Shown: piece after piece, positions 1 to 10,110 of the stretch
Numbering within the stretch: position 1 is the stretch's first letter
Layout of the letters: each line of letters opens with the position of its first letter
NCBI RefSeq assembly: GCF_001431625.1
Contig: NZ_LLXT01000091.1
Location: 1 to 64,000, forward strand
Source of the DNA: Stenotrophomonas geniculata ATCC 19374 = JCM 13324
GTDB lineage: Bacteria > Pseudomonadota > Gammaproteobacteria > Xanthomonadales > Xanthomonadaceae
Direction of reading: 5' to 3'
Length of the DNA stretch: 64,000 nucleotides
Position numbers and translations under genes: made by a program
Notes under the pieces: model-generated
What the model was told of the DNA's origin: nothing
Seen by the model: only the letters and a program-made list of their open reading frames with translations
Database searches by the model: none

Positions 1-80
1 AAGAAGACGCAATACGAGATTCGCTTTGTTCTCGGGGGCTCTGAGTGGGGTAAAGGAGACAGGTCCTCCTGAGGGGTGGC

Positions 81-195
81 CGGGTGGGTCCGGTTGCGGG
101 GGACGCCGTAAACCCGTCCTTGGGGGCTTGGCCGCGGCATCCATGCCGCGGACACCCCCGCAACCGGACCCACCCCGCCTTCGACAGTTTCCCGC
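81..195. repeat. Long hairpin repeat, copy 1
   Basis: The arms at 81-102 and 154-175 are nearly perfect inverted repeats of about 21 nt. An inner palindrome at 132-151 forms the tip (CCGCGGCATCCATGCCGCGG). The 5' side of the loop carries GACGCCGTAAACCC, and the 3' flank reads TTCGACAGTTTCC. The same architecture and core words recur at 14211-14323 and, inverted, at 14524-14643. No gene is convincing in 1-390; open frames here run through the repeat. The function is unknown; it could act as a transcript-end hairpin for a gene left of the window. Confidence 0.8.
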
Positions 196-228
196 TGCTG
201 TCGGAATGGCATGAGCTGCTCTTGGTGG

Positions 229-303
229 GTGTCGACCTTGGTCGACACGATGAACATGGCAACGACCGAAACCGGTTTTTGTAGAGTCGAGCCATGCTCG
301 ACT
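229..303. repeat. Two short stem-loop repeats (SMAG/REP type)
   Basis: Positions 229-248 form the palindrome GTGTCGACCTTGGTCGACAC. Positions 281-303 form a GTAG-headed stem-loop (GTAGAGTCGAGCCATGCTCG and on). GTAG-headed stem-loops are the hallmark of the SMAG repeats described in Stenotrophomonas maltophilia. They lie about 90-160 nt upstream of fdhE. Confidence 0.8.
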
Positions 304-390
304 GCTTTGCTCGACTGCGTTGTTTGAACACGCTGGACGCCAGCGCCGACAACGGCGAGGATGGAGGCTGGTTCTTCTGGCTGGCCCTGC

Positions 391-1374
391 ATGGCGCAAC
401 GCATCCTTGAACCCGGTGAGATCGAGACACTGGCCTCGCGCGATGTTCCGCGCATCATCCTGCCCGATGTCGCTTCCCTGTTCGCCGAGCGCGCGACGCG
501 CCTGCGCAGCCTGGCTGCGCACAGTGCCATCGGCGGTTACCTGCAGCTGCTGGCGGCGTTGGCAGATGCACAGCAGGCACTGCTGGACGAACTGACACCA
601 CAGCAACGCGAAGCGCTGCAATCGCAGGCACGTGCGCAGCAGTCGAGTGCGGCGGCCGGTGCCGGCATGCCGTTGCGGCCGGCCAACACGCTTCACCTGG
701 ATGGACGCTGGCGCGACTGGCTGCGCACGCTGTGCCAGCACTGTGCCGACGAGGCCGGGCTGCCGGCGGAAACCCGCCAGGAGTTGCAGCGCGTCGCCGC
801 GGCCGACGATGCCTGGCTGGAGGCGCAGGCCCATGCCGTGCTGGAGCGTGATGATGCGCCATCGGTGGACGCGGTCGCGGCGCTGCTGGTGATGAACGCA
901 CTGCAGGTCTACTGGGCGGTGCTGGCGGACAGCTTCCGCTCCACCGACCTGAAACCGCTGGCCGATGCACCCGGCCTGTGCCCGTTGTGCGGCTCGCTAC
1001 CGGTGGTCAGCGTGGTGCAGGCACGCCCACCCTATGCGTCCTACCGTTACCTGTCGTGCTCGCTGTGCGCGTGCCAGTGGCACTACGTGCGCGTGCAGTG
1101 CAGCCAGTGTGGCACCGCCGGCAAGGACATCGCCTACCGCGCCCTGGCCGATGTGGATGGCGACAGCGGCGAGGCCGTGCGCGAGAGCGCGGTCCGTGCC
1201 GAGACCTGCGACCACTGCCACAGCTACCGCAAGATCCTGTACCTGGAAAAGGATCCCTCACTGGAACCGGTCGCCGATGACCTCGGCACGTTGGCGCTGG
1301 ACCTGCTGCTGGGCGAAGAAGGTTATGCGCGCGCCAGCCAGAATCCGCTGCTGTGGCAATCCGACGGCGAGTGA
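391..1374 (+). CDS. fdhE: Formate dehydrogenase accessory protein FdhE
   Basis: FdhE is needed for maturation and activity of formate dehydrogenases; in E. coli it is an iron-binding cytoplasmic protein acting on the FDH-N and FDH-O catalytic subunits. The 327-residue product has the family's cysteine-rich C-terminal half with CPLCG, CSLC, CSQCG and CDHC pairs, consistent with a rubredoxin-like metal site, and an all-helical N-terminal half. I chose the ATG at 391 (MAQRILEP) because the family aligns from there; an in-frame ATG at 361 would add 10 residues, and neither has a strong ribosome binding site. It ends 4 nt before selA, so it is probably the first visible gene of a formate dehydrogenase/selenocysteine operon whose structural genes lie left of the window. 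Confidence 0.9.
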   Translation: MAQRILEPGEIETLASRDVPRIILPDVASLFAERATRLRSLAAHSAIGGYLQLLAALADAQQALLDELTPQQREALQSQARAQQSSAAAGAGMPLRPANTLHLDGRWRDWLRTLCQHCADEAGLPAETRQELQRVAAADDAWLEAQAHAVLERDDAPSVDAVAALLVMNALQVYWAVLADSFRSTDLKPLADAPGLCPLCGSLPVVSVVQARPPYASYRYLSCSLCACQWHYVRVQCSQCGTAGKDIAYRALADVDGDSGEAVRESAVRAETCDHCHSYRKILYLEKDPSLEPVADDLGTLALDLLLGEEGYARASQNPLLWQSDGE

Positions 1375-1378
1375 GGCG

Positions 1379-2803
1379 ATGACAGCCACGCCCTCCACCC
1401 CGGCATCGGTTTCCGCCCTGCCCTCGCTGGACCGGTTGCTGCGCCTGCCTGCCCTGGCAGCACTGATCGAGGGCCACGGCCATAGTCGTATCACCCGGCT
1501 GCTGCGTTCGCACCTGCAGGTGCTGCGCGACCGTATCAGCGCCGGCCAGCTTTCGGCCGCGCAGCTGCAGGAAGCGGTTGGCGGTCCGGCGCTGGTCGCG
1601 GCGATCGAGTCCGCACTGGCGGCCGATGCACGGCTGGATCTGCAGCCGATGTTCAATCTGACCGGCACCGTACTGCACACCAATCTCGGGCGCGCATTGC
1701 TCCCCGATGCCGCCGTGCACGCGGTCAGCCGCGCGATGACCGCACCGGTGGATCTGGAGTTCGACGTCATCCGTGGTCGTCGCGGCGACCGCGATGCACG
1801 GGTGCAGGCATTGATCTGCGAACTGACCGGCGCTGAAGCCGCCACCGTGGTCAACAACAATGCGGCGGCGGTCCTGCTGCTGCTCAACAGCCTGGCCAAC
1901 CGCCGCGACGTGGTGGTGTCGCGCGGCGAACTGGTGGAGATCGGTGGCGCCTTCCGCATTCCCGACGTGATGCGCAGCGCCGGTGCGCGACTGCTGGAAG
2001 TGGGCACCACCAACCGCACCCATCCGGCTGACTTCGCCAACGCCATCGGCACCCGCACCGCACTGCTGATGGAGGTGCACGCCAGCAACTACGCGATCAC
2101 CGGCTTCACCGCCAAGGTCGACACCGCGGCGATGGCGGCAATCGCGCACGAACATGGCCTGCCGCTGGTGGTGGACCTGGGCAGTGGCAGCCTGTGCGAT
2201 CTGGCCACGTTCGGCCTACCGCACGAGCCCACTGTGCAGGAAACGCTGGCAGCCGGCGCCGATCTGGTTTCGTTCAGTGGCGACAAGCTGCTGGGTGGGC
2301 CTCAGGCCGGCATCATCGCCGGCCGCGCCGACCTGATCGCGCGGATCAACCGCAACCCGCTCAAGCGCGCGCTGCGCATGGACAAGATGGGCCTGGCTGC
2401 GCTGGAAGCGGTGCTGGCCCTGTACCGCGAACCGGAGATGCTGGCACAGCGCCTGCCGACCCTGCGCACGCTGTCGCGCACGCAGGACGACATCGATGCG
2501 CAGGCCCAGCGCCTGCTGCAGCCGATGCGTGCCTCGCTGGCGACGGACTACACCCTCGAGCCTGCTTCGATGCACAGCCAGATCGGCAGCGGCGCGCAGC
2601 CACAGGCGCAGCTTGCCAGCGCCGGACTGCGCATTGCCAGCGCACGCCGTGGCGGACTGGATCGCCTGGCCAAGCGCTTGCGTCAGCTGCCGCGCCCGGT
2701 GCTGGGCCGCATTGCCGATGACGCGTTGTGGCTGGACCTGCGCTGCCTGGAACCCGGGGACGAAGCGGCCTTCCTCGCCCAATGGAGCGCGCTGCAGGCA
2801 TGA
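1379..2803 (+). CDS. selA: L-seryl-tRNA(Sec) selenium transferase SelA
   Basis: This PLP enzyme converts seryl-tRNA(Sec) to selenocysteinyl-tRNA(Sec) using selenophosphate from SelD. The 474-residue product is close to the usual 460-475. It has the N-terminal tRNA-binding region ([17 protein letters not shown]), the motif [13 protein letters not shown], and the PLP-lysine loop [14 protein letters not shown] with Lys303. The ATG at 1379 starts 4 nt after the fdhE stop. The last codons overlap selB by ATGA at 2800-2803, indicating translational coupling. A much longer open frame reaches back to 965 inside fdhE, but nothing before 1379 resembles SelA. Confidence 0.96.
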   Translation: MTATPSTPASVSALPSLDRLLRLPALAALIEGHGHSRITRLLRSHLQVLRDRISAGQLSAAQLQEAVGGPALVAAIESALAADARLDLQPMFNLTGTVLHTNLGRALLPDAAVHAVSRAMTAPVDLEFDVIRGRRGDRDARVQALICELTGAEAATVVNNNAAAVLLLLNSLANRRDVVVSRGELVEIGGAFRIPDVMRSAGARLLEVGTTNRTHPADFANAIGTRTALLMEVHASNYAITGFTAKVDTAAMAAIAHEHGLPLVVDLGSGSLCDLATFGLPHEPTVQETLAAGADLVSFSGDKLLGGPQAGIIAGRADLIARINRNPLKRALRMDKMGLAALEAVLALYREPEMLAQRLPTLRTLSRTQDDIDAQAQRLLQPMRASLATDYTLEPASMHSQIGSGAQPQAQLASAGLRIASARRGGLDRLAKRLRQLPRPVLGRIADDALWLDLRCLEPGDEAAFLAQWSALQA

Positions 2804-4731
2804 TCGTCGGCACCGCCGGGCATATCGACCATGGCAAAACAAGCCTGGTACGCGCACTGACCGGCATCGAAACCGATCGCCTGCAGGAAGAGCGTACGCG
2901 CGGCATATCGATCGAACTGGGCTACGCCTATGTCCCGGTGGAAAGCAGGGACGTCGAAGGCTCGGCCGCGACGCTGGGCTTCGTCGACGTTCCGGGCCAT
3001 GAGCGCTTCGTGCACACGATGGTGGCCGGCGCCACGGGTATCGATGTCGCCCTGCTGGTGATCGCTGCCGACGACGGCGTGATGCCACAGACCCGCGAGC
3101 ATCTGGCCATCCTGCAACTGCTGGGCGTCGACCGCGGTGCGGTGGCGCTGACCAAGATCGACCGTGTGGATGTAGCGCGCATCGCCCGGGTCGAGATCGA
3201 GATCGCTGCGCTGCTGGCCGGAACGCCGCTACAGGATTCCCCTGTATTCGCCTGCAACAGCACCTCAGCCGATGATGCCGGCATCAGTGCACTGCGTACC
3301 CAGCTGCACGCGTGGGCGGCGGACGACGCCAGCGCGCGCCAGGCCGCACTGCGCAGCGAACTGTTCCGCATGCCGGTGGACCGCGTGTTCTCGCTGGCCG
3401 GCCACGGCACGCTGGTGACCGGCGCGGTACATGGCGGCATCGCCTTGGTGGGTGAGCATCTGCAGCTGATGCCGGCCGCCACTGAAGTGCGCATACGCAG
3501 CATCCACGCGCAGAACCAGGCCAGCGACCACGCGATGGCCGGGCAGCGCTGCGCGTTGAACCTGGCAGCCATCGCTCGTGACGACATCCGCCGTGGCGAC
3601 TGGATCGCCGACCCGCGCGCACTGCTGCCCACCACCCGCGTTGATGTGCGCCTGCGGCTGTCCGCGTTGGCCGCGCCATTGCGCGACTGGGCGCCGCTGC
3701 ATATCCACTGGGGCACGATGCACCGGCAGGCCCATGTGGTGCTGCTGGAGGACGACGATTACGGCAATGGGCAGTTGGTGCAACTGGTGTTCGATGCGCC
3801 GGTCTGTGCGATGTGTGGCGATCGCTTCATTGCCCGCGACTCGGCGGCAACCCGTACGCTGGGCGGCGGTGTCGTACTCGATCCGGATCCGCCACAGCGG
3901 CGGCGGCGCAGCCCTGCACGCCTGGCGTGGCTGGTGGCGCTGGAACAGCTGGCCACCAGCGCAGATGTTGGCCCGCTGCTTCAGCAGGCGGCCACCGGAA
4001 TTCCATTGGCCGCACTGCAGCGCTACTGCCGGCGCGCCGCCGACCGGATCGATCTTCCTGCAGGCGCACAGCGCATCGCCACCCGCGACGACACGGTGGT
4101 CATCCTCGCTGCGCACTGGCAGGTGCTACGCGAACAGGTAATCGCCTCACTGCGTGGCTGGCATGAACGACGCCCTGACGAACCCGGTGTCGACAGCGGG
4201 CGCCTGCAACGCAGTACCCTGCCTGCACTGGCAACGAGCCTGTGGAACGCGCTTCTCCAGGACCTGCTGGACGACGGCAGCGTGCAGCGCGTGGGCGCCT
4301 GGTGGCGCCTGCCCGGCCATGACCATGCGCCACCGGAACGCGAGCGTCTGCTGCTGGAACGCGTGCTGCCGCAACTGCACGCCGGTGGCTTCGATCCGCC
4401 GTGGGTGCGCACCCTGGCCGCCGACATCGGCCTGGCCGAAGACGAGGTCCGCGCCATTCTGCGCCGCGCCACCACACGTGGCGAACTGTTCCAGGTGGTA
4501 CCGGATCTGTTCTATGCACCGGCCCGCATTGCCGAGCTGGCCGCGATCGTCGCGCAGCTGTCGCAGGCCAGCGGCGCGGTGGATGCGGCCGCTTTCCGCG
4601 ATGCCATCGGCCTGGGCCGCAAGCGCAGCATCCAGATCTTGGAGTTCTTCAATCGCGTTGGCTACACTCGACGCGTCGGTGACCAGCATCGGCCGCGTGG
4701 CGACCTGCAGTGGAACGCAGCCCGCGACTGA
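2800..4731 (+). CDS. selB: Selenocysteine-specific elongation factor SelB
   Basis: SelB is a GTPase that delivers selenocysteinyl-tRNA to UGA codons flagged by a SECIS hairpin. The product has 643 residues. The G1 motif [10 protein letters not shown] is at the very N-terminus, followed by [10 protein letters not shown] (switch I), DVPGHERF (G3) and TKIDRVD (G4). EF-Tu-like beta-barrels come next, and the C-terminal third has the winged-helix repeats that bind SECIS RNA ([20 protein letters not shown] is typical of the last one). The start overlaps the selA stop by 4 nt. The tRNA-Sec gene begins 24 nt after its stop codon. Confidence 0.96.
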   Translation: MIVGTAGHIDHGKTSLVRALTGIETDRLQEERTRGISIELGYAYVPVESRDVEGSAATLGFVDVPGHERFVHTMVAGATGIDVALLVIAADDGVMPQTREHLAILQLLGVDRGAVALTKIDRVDVARIARVEIEIAALLAGTPLQDSPVFACNSTSADDAGISALRTQLHAWAADDASARQAALRSELFRMPVDRVFSLAGHGTLVTGAVHGGIALVGEHLQLMPAATEVRIRSIHAQNQASDHAMAGQRCALNLAAIARDDIRRGDWIADPRALLPTTRVDVRLRLSALAAPLRDWAPLHIHWGTMHRQAHVVLLEDDDYGNGQLVQLVFDAPVCAMCGDRFIARDSAATRTLGGGVVLDPDPPQRRRRSPARLAWLVALEQLATSADVGPLLQQAATGIPLAALQRYCRRAADRIDLPAGAQRIATRDDTVVILAAHWQVLREQVIASLRGWHERRPDEPGVDSGRLQRSTLPALATSLWNALLQDLLDDGSVQRVGAWWRLPGHDHAPPERERLLLERVLPQLHAGGFDPPWVRTLAADIGLAEDEVRAILRRATTRGELFQVVPDLFYAPARIAELAAIVAQLSQASGAVDAAAFRDAIGLGRKRSIQILEFFNRVGYTRRVGDQHRPRGDLQWNAARD

Positions 4732-4755
4732 GCCCACCGCTACCGCCGTACTTTC

Positions 4756-4851
4756 GGAAGGCATGCGCATCCGGGCATGCGGCTGGGCTTCAAACCCAGT
4801 AGGGGGCGTCGATCGTTCCCTGGTAGGTTCGACTCCTGCTGCCTTCCGCCA
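4756..4851 (+). tRNA. selC: tRNA-Sec (anticodon UCA)
   Basis: The 96-nt gene starts GGAAGGC and ends GCCTTCCGCCA, so the acceptor stem pairs perfectly and CCA is encoded at 4849-4851. The anticodon stem CTGGG/CCCAG (4783-4787 with 4795-4799) encloses the loop CTTCAAA with anticodon TCA at 4790-4792. A long variable arm follows, and the T-arm carries GGTTCGACTCC. Unusual length, long variable arm and UCA anticodon identify tRNA-Sec. It sits between selB and selD on the same strand, so it is probably processed from the sel transcript or has its own promoter in the short gap after selB. Confidence 0.97.
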
Positions 4852-4877
4852 TTCGTGTTTCCGCAGGAGATGTCGGC

Positions 4878-5957
4878 ATGGCCACGCACGCGCAGTCCCC
4901 CGCCCCTTCAACGGCCGATGCCCCGCAACGACTGACCTCGCTGGCGCATGGCGGCGGCTGCGGCTGCAAGATCGCGCCGGGCGTGCTGACCGAACTGCTG
5001 CGCGGCGTGCCGGCGCTTCCGGCACCGGCTGAGCTGCTGGTTGGTCGCGAGACCAGCGACGACGCGGCGGTATACCGCCTTGATGACCGCCAGGCGATCG
5101 TCGCCACCACCGATTTCTTCATGCCGATTGTCGACGACCCGTTCGACTTCGGCCGCATCGCCGCCACCAATGCGCTGTCCGACCTGTATGCAATGGGCGC
5201 ACGGCCATTGTTCGCGCTGGCCATCGTCGGCATGCCGATCAACAGCCTGCCGCAGGACACCATCCGCGGCATCCTGCAGGGCGGCGAACGTGCCTGCGCC
5301 GATGCCGGCATCGTGGTGGCCGGTGGCCACAGCATCGATTCGGTGGAACCCATCTATGGCCTGGCCGCGATCGGCGTGCTCGACCCGCAGCGGCTCAAGC
5401 GCAATGCCGATGCCAGCGCCGGCGATGTGCTGGTGCTGGGCAAGCCGCTGGGCGTGGGCGTGTATTCGTCAGCACTGAAAAAAGAAGTGCTGGACGCCGA
5501 CGGCTACCGGCAGATGATCGAATCGACCACCCGCCTGAACAGCGTGGGCGTATCGCTGGCCGCGCTGGACGGCGTGCACGCGATGACCGACGTGACCGGT
5601 TTCGGCCTGCTCGGCCACCTGCTGGAAGTGTGCCGCGCCAGTGGCGTGGCCGCCGAGGTGGACAGTGCACAGGTGCCGCTGCTGCCACAGGCGCTGGAGC
5701 TGCTGCAGCGTGGCTGCGTGACCGGCGCCTCCCACCGCAACTGGGCCTCCTATGGCGCCGAGGTGCGCTTCGCCGAGGGGTTGCCAGCATATTGGCAGCC
5801 GCTGCTGACCGACCCGCAGACCAGCGGTGGCCTGCTGGTGTCCTGTGCCCCGGAAGCGGTGGATGCGGTGCTGGCCTGTTTCCACGACGCAGGGTTCGGC
5901 CAGGCAGCCGTGATCGGCCGCTTGAGCGCTGGAACACCGGGCGTCAGCGTGCGCTGA
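4878..5957 (+). CDS. selD: Selenide, water dikinase SelD
   Basis: SelD makes selenophosphate from selenide and ATP, the selenium donor for SelA. The 359-residue protein has the glycine-rich active-site loop HGGGCGCKIAP with catalytic Cys28 and Lys31; this is the cysteine form, not a selenocysteine form. Further family motifs are SDDAAVY, TTDFFMPIVDDP, NALSDLYAMGA and TDVTGFGLLGHL. The ATG at 4878 has AGGAG at 4865-4869, 8 nt upstream. It is the last gene of the cluster; a strong hairpin follows directly. Confidence 0.96.
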   Translation: MATHAQSPAPSTADAPQRLTSLAHGGGCGCKIAPGVLTELLRGVPALPAPAELLVGRETSDDAAVYRLDDRQAIVATTDFFMPIVDDPFDFGRIAATNALSDLYAMGARPLFALAIVGMPINSLPQDTIRGILQGGERACADAGIVVAGGHSIDSVEPIYGLAAIGVLDPQRLKRNADASAGDVLVLGKPLGVGVYSSALKKEVLDADGYRQMIESTTRLNSVGVSLAALDGVHAMTDVTGFGLLGHLLEVCRASGVAAEVDSAQVPLLPQALELLQRGCVTGASHRNWASYGAEVRFAEGLPAYWQPLLTDPQTSGGLLVSCAPEAVDAVLACFHDAGFGQAAVIGRLSAGTPGVSVR

Positions 5958-5964
5958 TGCGCGG

Positions 5965-6000
5965 AAACGACAAGGGCGCCCGAAGGCGCCCTTGTCGTTT
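5965..6000. terminator. Bidirectional terminator between selD and yicC
   Basis: A 16-bp perfect stem, AAACGACAAGGGCGCC paired with GGCGCCCTTGTCGTTT, has a CGAA tetraloop. It lies between the convergent 3' ends of selD (+) and yicC (-). The A/T bases at the outer ends give a short U-run in both directions (GTCGTTT). Confidence 0.85.
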
Positions 6001-6014
6001 CGCCGGGTGCAACA

Positions 6015-6875
6015 TCACTCGATGTTCTGCACCTGTTCGCGGATCTGGTCGATCAGCACCTTCAGCTCCACCGCGGCATTGGACGTGCGGCTGTCCACCG
6101 ACTTCGAGCCCAGCGTGTTGGCTTCGCGGTTGAACTCCTGCAGCAGGAAGTCCAGGCGGCGGCCGACCGGCTCACGCTGCTTGAGCACGCGGCGGATCTC
6201 GACGATGTGGCTGCCAAGACGGTCCAGCTCTTCATCCACGTCCAGCTTCTGCAGCCACAGCACCAGTTCCTGCTCGGCGCGGCCGGGATCGACCGGGTGC
6301 GGCAGGTCGGCCAGGCGTGCGGCCAGCTTGGCACGCTGGCCGTCGCGAATGGCCGGAATCAGCACGCGGACTTCGGTGGCGATGCGTTCGATGCCGTCCA
6401 CGCGCTCGCTGATGGCGGCCGACAACTTGCCGCCTTCGCGCTCACGGGCCTCGACGAAGCCGTCCAGCACCTGGTCCAGCAGGGCCAGTGCCTCGACCTG
6501 CAGGGCGGCGGCATCGGTGGCCTCGCCACGGGTCACGCCCGGCAGCTGCAGCAGGTCGGTGAAGCTGACCTGCAGGTTGGGGAAATCGGAGGTCAGGCGG
6601 TGTGCCAGGCGGCCCAGCTGGCCCAGTAGGGCCTCGTCCACCTGCAGGTTGGCCGCCGCTTCCGGCGCGCGCAGGCGCATCACCAGATCCAGCTTGCCAC
6701 GGCTCAGGCGTGCGGCGATGCGCTCGCGCAGCTGCGGTTCGAGCGCCCGCAGTTCCTCGGGCAGGCGGGTGCCGACCTCCAGGAAGCGGTGGTTGACCGA
6801 GCGCAGCTCGCAGCCCAGCGTGCCCCACGGGGTGACCCGCTCGCCGCCGGCATAGGCGGTCATGCTTCGAATCAT
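6015..6875 (-). CDS. yicC: YicC/YloC family endoribonuclease
   Basis: The family was long known as a stress-induced protein and has been shown to be an endoribonuclease in E. coli. The 286-residue product starts [12 protein letters not shown], the standard N-terminus. It has [25 protein letters not shown] and the C-terminal DUF1732 part with [22 protein letters not shown] followed by [15 protein letters not shown], which is the full-length pattern. It is divergent from rph with about 125 nt between the starts, a common arrangement for yicC and rph. Confidence 0.93.
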   Translation of the reverse strand: MIRSMTAYAGGERVTPWGTLGCELRSVNHRFLEVGTRLPEELRALEPQLRERIAARLSRGKLDLVMRLRAPEAAANLQVDEALLGQLGRLAHRLTSDFPNLQVSFTDLLQLPGVTRGEATDAAALQVEALALLDQVLDGFVEAREREGGKLSAAISERVDGIERIATEVRVLIPAIRDGQRAKLAARLADLPHPVDPGRAEQELVLWLQKLDVDEELDRLGSHIVEIRRVLKQREPVGRRLDFLLQEFNREANTLGSKSVDSRTSNAAVELKVLIDQIREQVQNIE

Positions 6876-6999
6876 GGATTGTGTCCGGTGCGTGCAAAGG
6901 GGGAATGGTACCCTAGCGCCCTCACCAGAGCCCCCTTGCCCGCCCCGTGAAGGCCGCGGGCGTGGCGGCGTACTCCCTCGCCATTACGGAACCCGCACC

Positions 7000-7725
7000 A
7001 TGTCCGATTCCCGCCCCAGCGGCCGCCAGCCCGACCAGCTCCGCCCGGTCGTCATCCAACGCGGCTTCACCCGCCACGCCGAAGGTTCGGTCCTGGTGTG
7101 CTTCGGTGAAACCCGCGTGCTGTGCACCGCCAGCGTCGAGAACCGCGTGCCGGGCTTCCTGCGCGGCAAGGGCGAAGGCTGGGTCACCGCCGAGTACGGC
7201 ATGCTGCCGCGCGCCACCCACACCCGTAGTGACCGTGAAGCGGCCCGCGGCAAGCAGGGCGGCCGCACGCTGGAGATCCAGCGCCTGATCGGCCGCAGCC
7301 TGCGCGCGTGCGTGGACCGCAACGCGCTGGGCGAGCGCACCATCACCCTCGACTGCGACGTGCTGCAGGCCGACGGTGGCACCCGCACCGCCGCCATCAC
7401 CGGCGCCTACGTGGCCCTGGTCGATGCAGTGAACGTGCTGATGAAGCGCGGCGACATCAAGCGCAACCCGATCCTGGGCGCAGTGGCCGCCGTGTCGGTG
7501 GGCGTCTACCGCGGCACCCCGGTGCTGGACCTGGACTACGCCGAAGACAGCGACTGCGACACCGACATGAACGTGGTGATGAACGACGGTGGCGGCTTCA
7601 TCGAGCTGCAGGGCACCGCCGAAGGCCATGCCTTCCGTCGCGACGAGCTGGACGCGCTGCTGGGCCTGGCCGAAAAGGGCGTGCGCGAGCTGCTGGCCGC
7701 GCAGCAGGCAGCGCTGTCGGCATGA
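7000..7725 (+). CDS. rph: Ribonuclease PH
   Basis: RNase PH is a phosphorolytic 3'-5' exoribonuclease that trims tRNA 3' ends and degrades structured RNA. The 241-residue product starts [17 protein letters not shown] and has the RNase PH-fold motifs [47 protein letters not shown] and [14 protein letters not shown]. The start at 7000 is preferred over the upstream in-frame ATG at 6862, which would overlap the yicC promoter. The stop overlaps the next gene by ATGA at 7722-7725. Confidence 0.96.
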   Translation: MSDSRPSGRQPDQLRPVVIQRGFTRHAEGSVLVCFGETRVLCTASVENRVPGFLRGKGEGWVTAEYGMLPRATHTRSDREAARGKQGGRTLEIQRLIGRSLRACVDRNALGERTITLDCDVLQADGGTRTAAITGAYVALVDAVNVLMKRGDIKRNPILGAVAAVSVGVYRGTPVLDLDYAEDSDCDTDMNVVMNDGGGFIELQGTAEGHAFRRDELDALLGLAEKGVRELLAAQQAALSA

Positions 7726-8111
7726 GCCGGCGCCTTGCCCTGACCACCCTGGTGGTGGCCGATTACGACGAAGCCATCGCCTGGTACACCGGCAAGCTCG
7801 GCTTCGCACTGTTGGAGGACATCGACCAGGGCCACAAGCGCTGGGTGGTGGTCGGCCCGACCGACGGCAGCGCCGCCGCGCTGCTGCTGGCCCGTGCCAG
7901 CAATGAGGAGCAGCGCAGCCGCATCGGCAATCAGACCGGTGGCCGGGTCGCCTTCTTCCTCAACACCGATGACTTCCACCGCGACCACGCGGCGATGCTG
8001 GCCGCCGGCGTCGAGTTCCTGGAAGCGCCGCGCGAAGAACCCTATGCAACGGTTGCGGTGTTCCGCGATCTGTATGGCAACACCTGGGACCTGCTGGAGC
8101 CCCGTCAATGA
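7722..8111 (+). CDS. VOC family (glyoxalase/bleomycin-resistance fold) protein
   Basis: This 129-residue protein shows two beta-alpha-beta-beta-beta modules of the vicinal oxygen chelate fold: [21 protein letters not shown] at the start, with WYTGKLGF, and [14 protein letters not shown] at the end. The C-terminal glutamate/aspartate region is typical of the metal-binding edge. The substrate cannot be read from sequence. It overlaps rph and rdgB by 4 nt each, so it is translated with house-cleaning enzymes and may share a small-molecule detoxification role (inference). Confidence 0.88.
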   Translation: MSRRLALTTLVVADYDEAIAWYTGKLGFALLEDIDQGHKRWVVVGPTDGSAAALLLARASNEEQRSRIGNQTGGRVAFFLNTDDFHRDHAAMLAAGVEFLEAPREEPYATVAVFRDLYGNTWDLLEPRQ

Positions 8112-8704
8112 AGAAACTGGTACTGGCCAGCCACAACGCCGGCAAGCTGGTGGAGATGCAGGAGATCCTCGCCGACCTGCCGCTGCAGATCACCTCGGCC
8201 GCCGAACTCGGCCTGGGTGACGTGGAAGAGACCGGCCTGACCTTCGTCGAGAACGCGCTGCTGAAGGCGCGCGCCGCCTGCGAAGCGACCGGCCTGCCGG
8301 CGCTGGCCGATGATTCGGGCCTGATCGTCGACGCCCTCGGCGGTGCGCCGGGCCTGTACAGCGCGCGCTATGCCGGTCACCCGACCAACGCGGCGGCCAA
8401 CAACGCCAAGCTGCTGGACGCGATGGCCGATGTTCCCGACGGCCAGCGCAGCGCCCGGTTCTATGCGGTGATCGTGCTGCTGCGCCACGCCACCGACCCG
8501 CAGCCGCTGATCTGCGAAGGCCGTTGGGAGGGCCAGATCATCCGCGAGCTGCGCGGCACGAATGGTTTCGGCTACAACCCGGTGTTCCTGGACACCACCC
8601 ACGGCCTGACCGCCGCGGAAATGGAGCCGGCGCTGAAGAACGCCATCAGCCACCGCGCCATTGCCCTGCAGCAGCTCAAGCAACAGCTGGCGACGCTGTA
8701 CTGA
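8108..8704 (+). CDS. rdgB: dITP/XTP pyrophosphatase RdgB
   Basis: RdgB hydrolyses non-canonical purine nucleoside triphosphates (dITP, XTP) to monophosphates and keeps them out of DNA and RNA. The 198-residue product begins [20 protein letters not shown], with the SHNAGK nucleotide motif, then TGLTFVENALLKARAA, ADDSGLIVDALGGAPGLYSARYAG and GTNGFGYNPVF, which are all diagnostic for the HAM1 family. The ATG overlaps the stop of the VOC gene. The rph-rdgB-hemW order is conserved in related genera. Confidence 0.96.
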   Translation: MKKLVLASHNAGKLVEMQEILADLPLQITSAAELGLGDVEETGLTFVENALLKARAACEATGLPALADDSGLIVDALGGAPGLYSARYAGHPTNAAANNAKLLDAMADVPDGQRSARFYAVIVLLRHATDPQPLICEGRWEGQIIRELRGTNGFGYNPVFLDTTHGLTAAEMEPALKNAISHRAIALQQLKQQLATLY

Positions 8705-8760
8705 CGCCACCCGATCGAACCAGGGAAGCCGGCCAGCGGCCGGCATTACCGAAGAAGCCC

Positions 8761-9987
8761 ATGCCGCACGCCCACGACCACTGCAACCACCTGCCCGGCG
8801 AAGCCTGCTCCGCTGACCACGACACGCCGCCGCGGCTGGTGCCGCCACCGCTGTCGCTGTACGTGCACCTGCCGTGGTGCGTGCGCAAATGCCCGTACTG
8901 CGATTTCAATTCGCACCAGGCCAAGGGCGACCTGCCGTTCGATGCCTACATCGACGCGCTGCTGCGTGACCTGGACCAGGACCTGCCACTGGTCTGGGGC
9001 CGGGTGGTGCACAGCGTGTTCTTCGGTGGTGGTACGCCCAGCCTGTTCCCGCCGGAAGCGATTGACCGCTTCCTGCAGCAGGCCAGCGCGCGCCTGCGCT
9101 TTGCCCCCAACGCCGAAATCACCCTGGAGACCAACCCGGGCACCGCCGAGCATGGTCGTTTCGACCGCTACCGCGCGGCCGGCGTGAACCGCCTCAGCTT
9201 CGGCATCCAGAGTTTTGACGACGCGATGCTCAAGCGCCTAGGCCGTATCCACGACAGTGGCGAAGCCGAGCGCGCGGTGAAAATGGCGCAGGACGCGGGC
9301 TACGACAACTTCAACATCGACCTGATGTACGCGCTGCCGGAACAGACCCTGGCCGGCGCCGAGGCCGATCTGGAACGCGCGTTCGCACTGCAGCCGGCGC
9401 ACATCTCGCACTACCAGCTGACCCTGGAACCGAACACGGTGTTCTTCGCGCGGCCGCCGCAGGGCATTCCCGATGAAGACAACGCCTGGGACATGCAGGA
9501 ACACTGCCAGGCACTGCTCGCGCAGGCCGGTTTCGGCCAGTACGAAGTCAGCGCCTATGCGCGCCCCGGCCGGCAGAGCGCACACAACCTGAACTACTGG
9601 CGCTTCGGCGATTACCTGGGCATCGGTGCCGGTGCGCACGGCAAGATCAGTTCAGGCGCCGAAGAACACGTGCTGCGCCGCTGGAAGCTGAAGCATCCGC
9701 AGGCCTACCTGGACAGCGCGGGTACCCCGGCCTCATTCGGTGGTGACGATGTGATCGCGCCCGAGCGCCTGCCGTTCGAGTACATGCTGAATCTGCTGCG
9801 CCTGCACGAAGGTTTCGGCCTGCGCGATTTCGAGTCGCGCACCGGCCTGCCGCGCAGCGTACTGGACGCACCGCTGGCCGAGGCCGTGCAGCGCGGCTGG
9901 CTGGACGTGACGGATGGCCATGTGCAGCCGACCGAGCTGGGCCGCCGCTTCACCAACGATGTGGTGAGCCTGTTCCTGGAAGATTGA
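8761..9987 (+). CDS. hemW: Heme chaperone HemW (radical SAM)
   Basis: HemW was formerly annotated as oxygen-independent coproporphyrinogen III oxidase and is now viewed as a haem chaperone for respiratory enzymes. The 408-residue protein has a His-rich N-terminus and the radical-SAM cluster motif CVRKCPYC (CxxxCxxC) near residue 41, then FFGGGTPSLF, NPGTAEHGRF, RLSFGIQSFDDAMLKRLGR and a C-terminal HemN domain. It lacks the extra N-terminal features of true HemN. I chose the ATG at 8761; a 56-nt gap after rdgB holds a GCCGGCCAGCGGCCGGC stem-loop. Confidence 0.93.
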   Translation: MPHAHDHCNHLPGEACSADHDTPPRLVPPPLSLYVHLPWCVRKCPYCDFNSHQAKGDLPFDAYIDALLRDLDQDLPLVWGRVVHSVFFGGGTPSLFPPEAIDRFLQQASARLRFAPNAEITLETNPGTAEHGRFDRYRAAGVNRLSFGIQSFDDAMLKRLGRIHDSGEAERAVKMAQDAGYDNFNIDLMYALPEQTLAGAEADLERAFALQPAHISHYQLTLEPNTVFFARPPQGIPDEDNAWDMQEHCQALLAQAGFGQYEVSAYARPGRQSAHNLNYWRFGDYLGIGAGAHGKISSGAEEHVLRRWKLKHPQAYLDSAGTPASFGGDDVIAPERLPFEYMLNLLRLHEGFGLRDFESRTGLPRSVLDAPLAEAVQRGWLDVTDGHVQPTELGRRFTNDVVSLFLED

Positions 9988-10110
9988 TCTCGCGTGACAG
10001 AGGGCCATGCCTGGCGAACGGAAGGCACATCCACCCTAAAGTAGCGCCGACAGCGGCCGACACGGTAGATTCACCAGATCGATCCGCGGGAATCCGGGTA
10101 CCGCCTACCG

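Noticed and set aside
28-360. Tail of a formate dehydrogenase subunit before fdhE
   Set aside because: The open frames here pass through the long hairpin and stem-loop repeats; no membrane helices or haem ligands of FdoI are present.
4878-5957. SelD as a selenoprotein
   Set aside because: The active-site position is an ordinary cysteine codon and there is no internal TGA.
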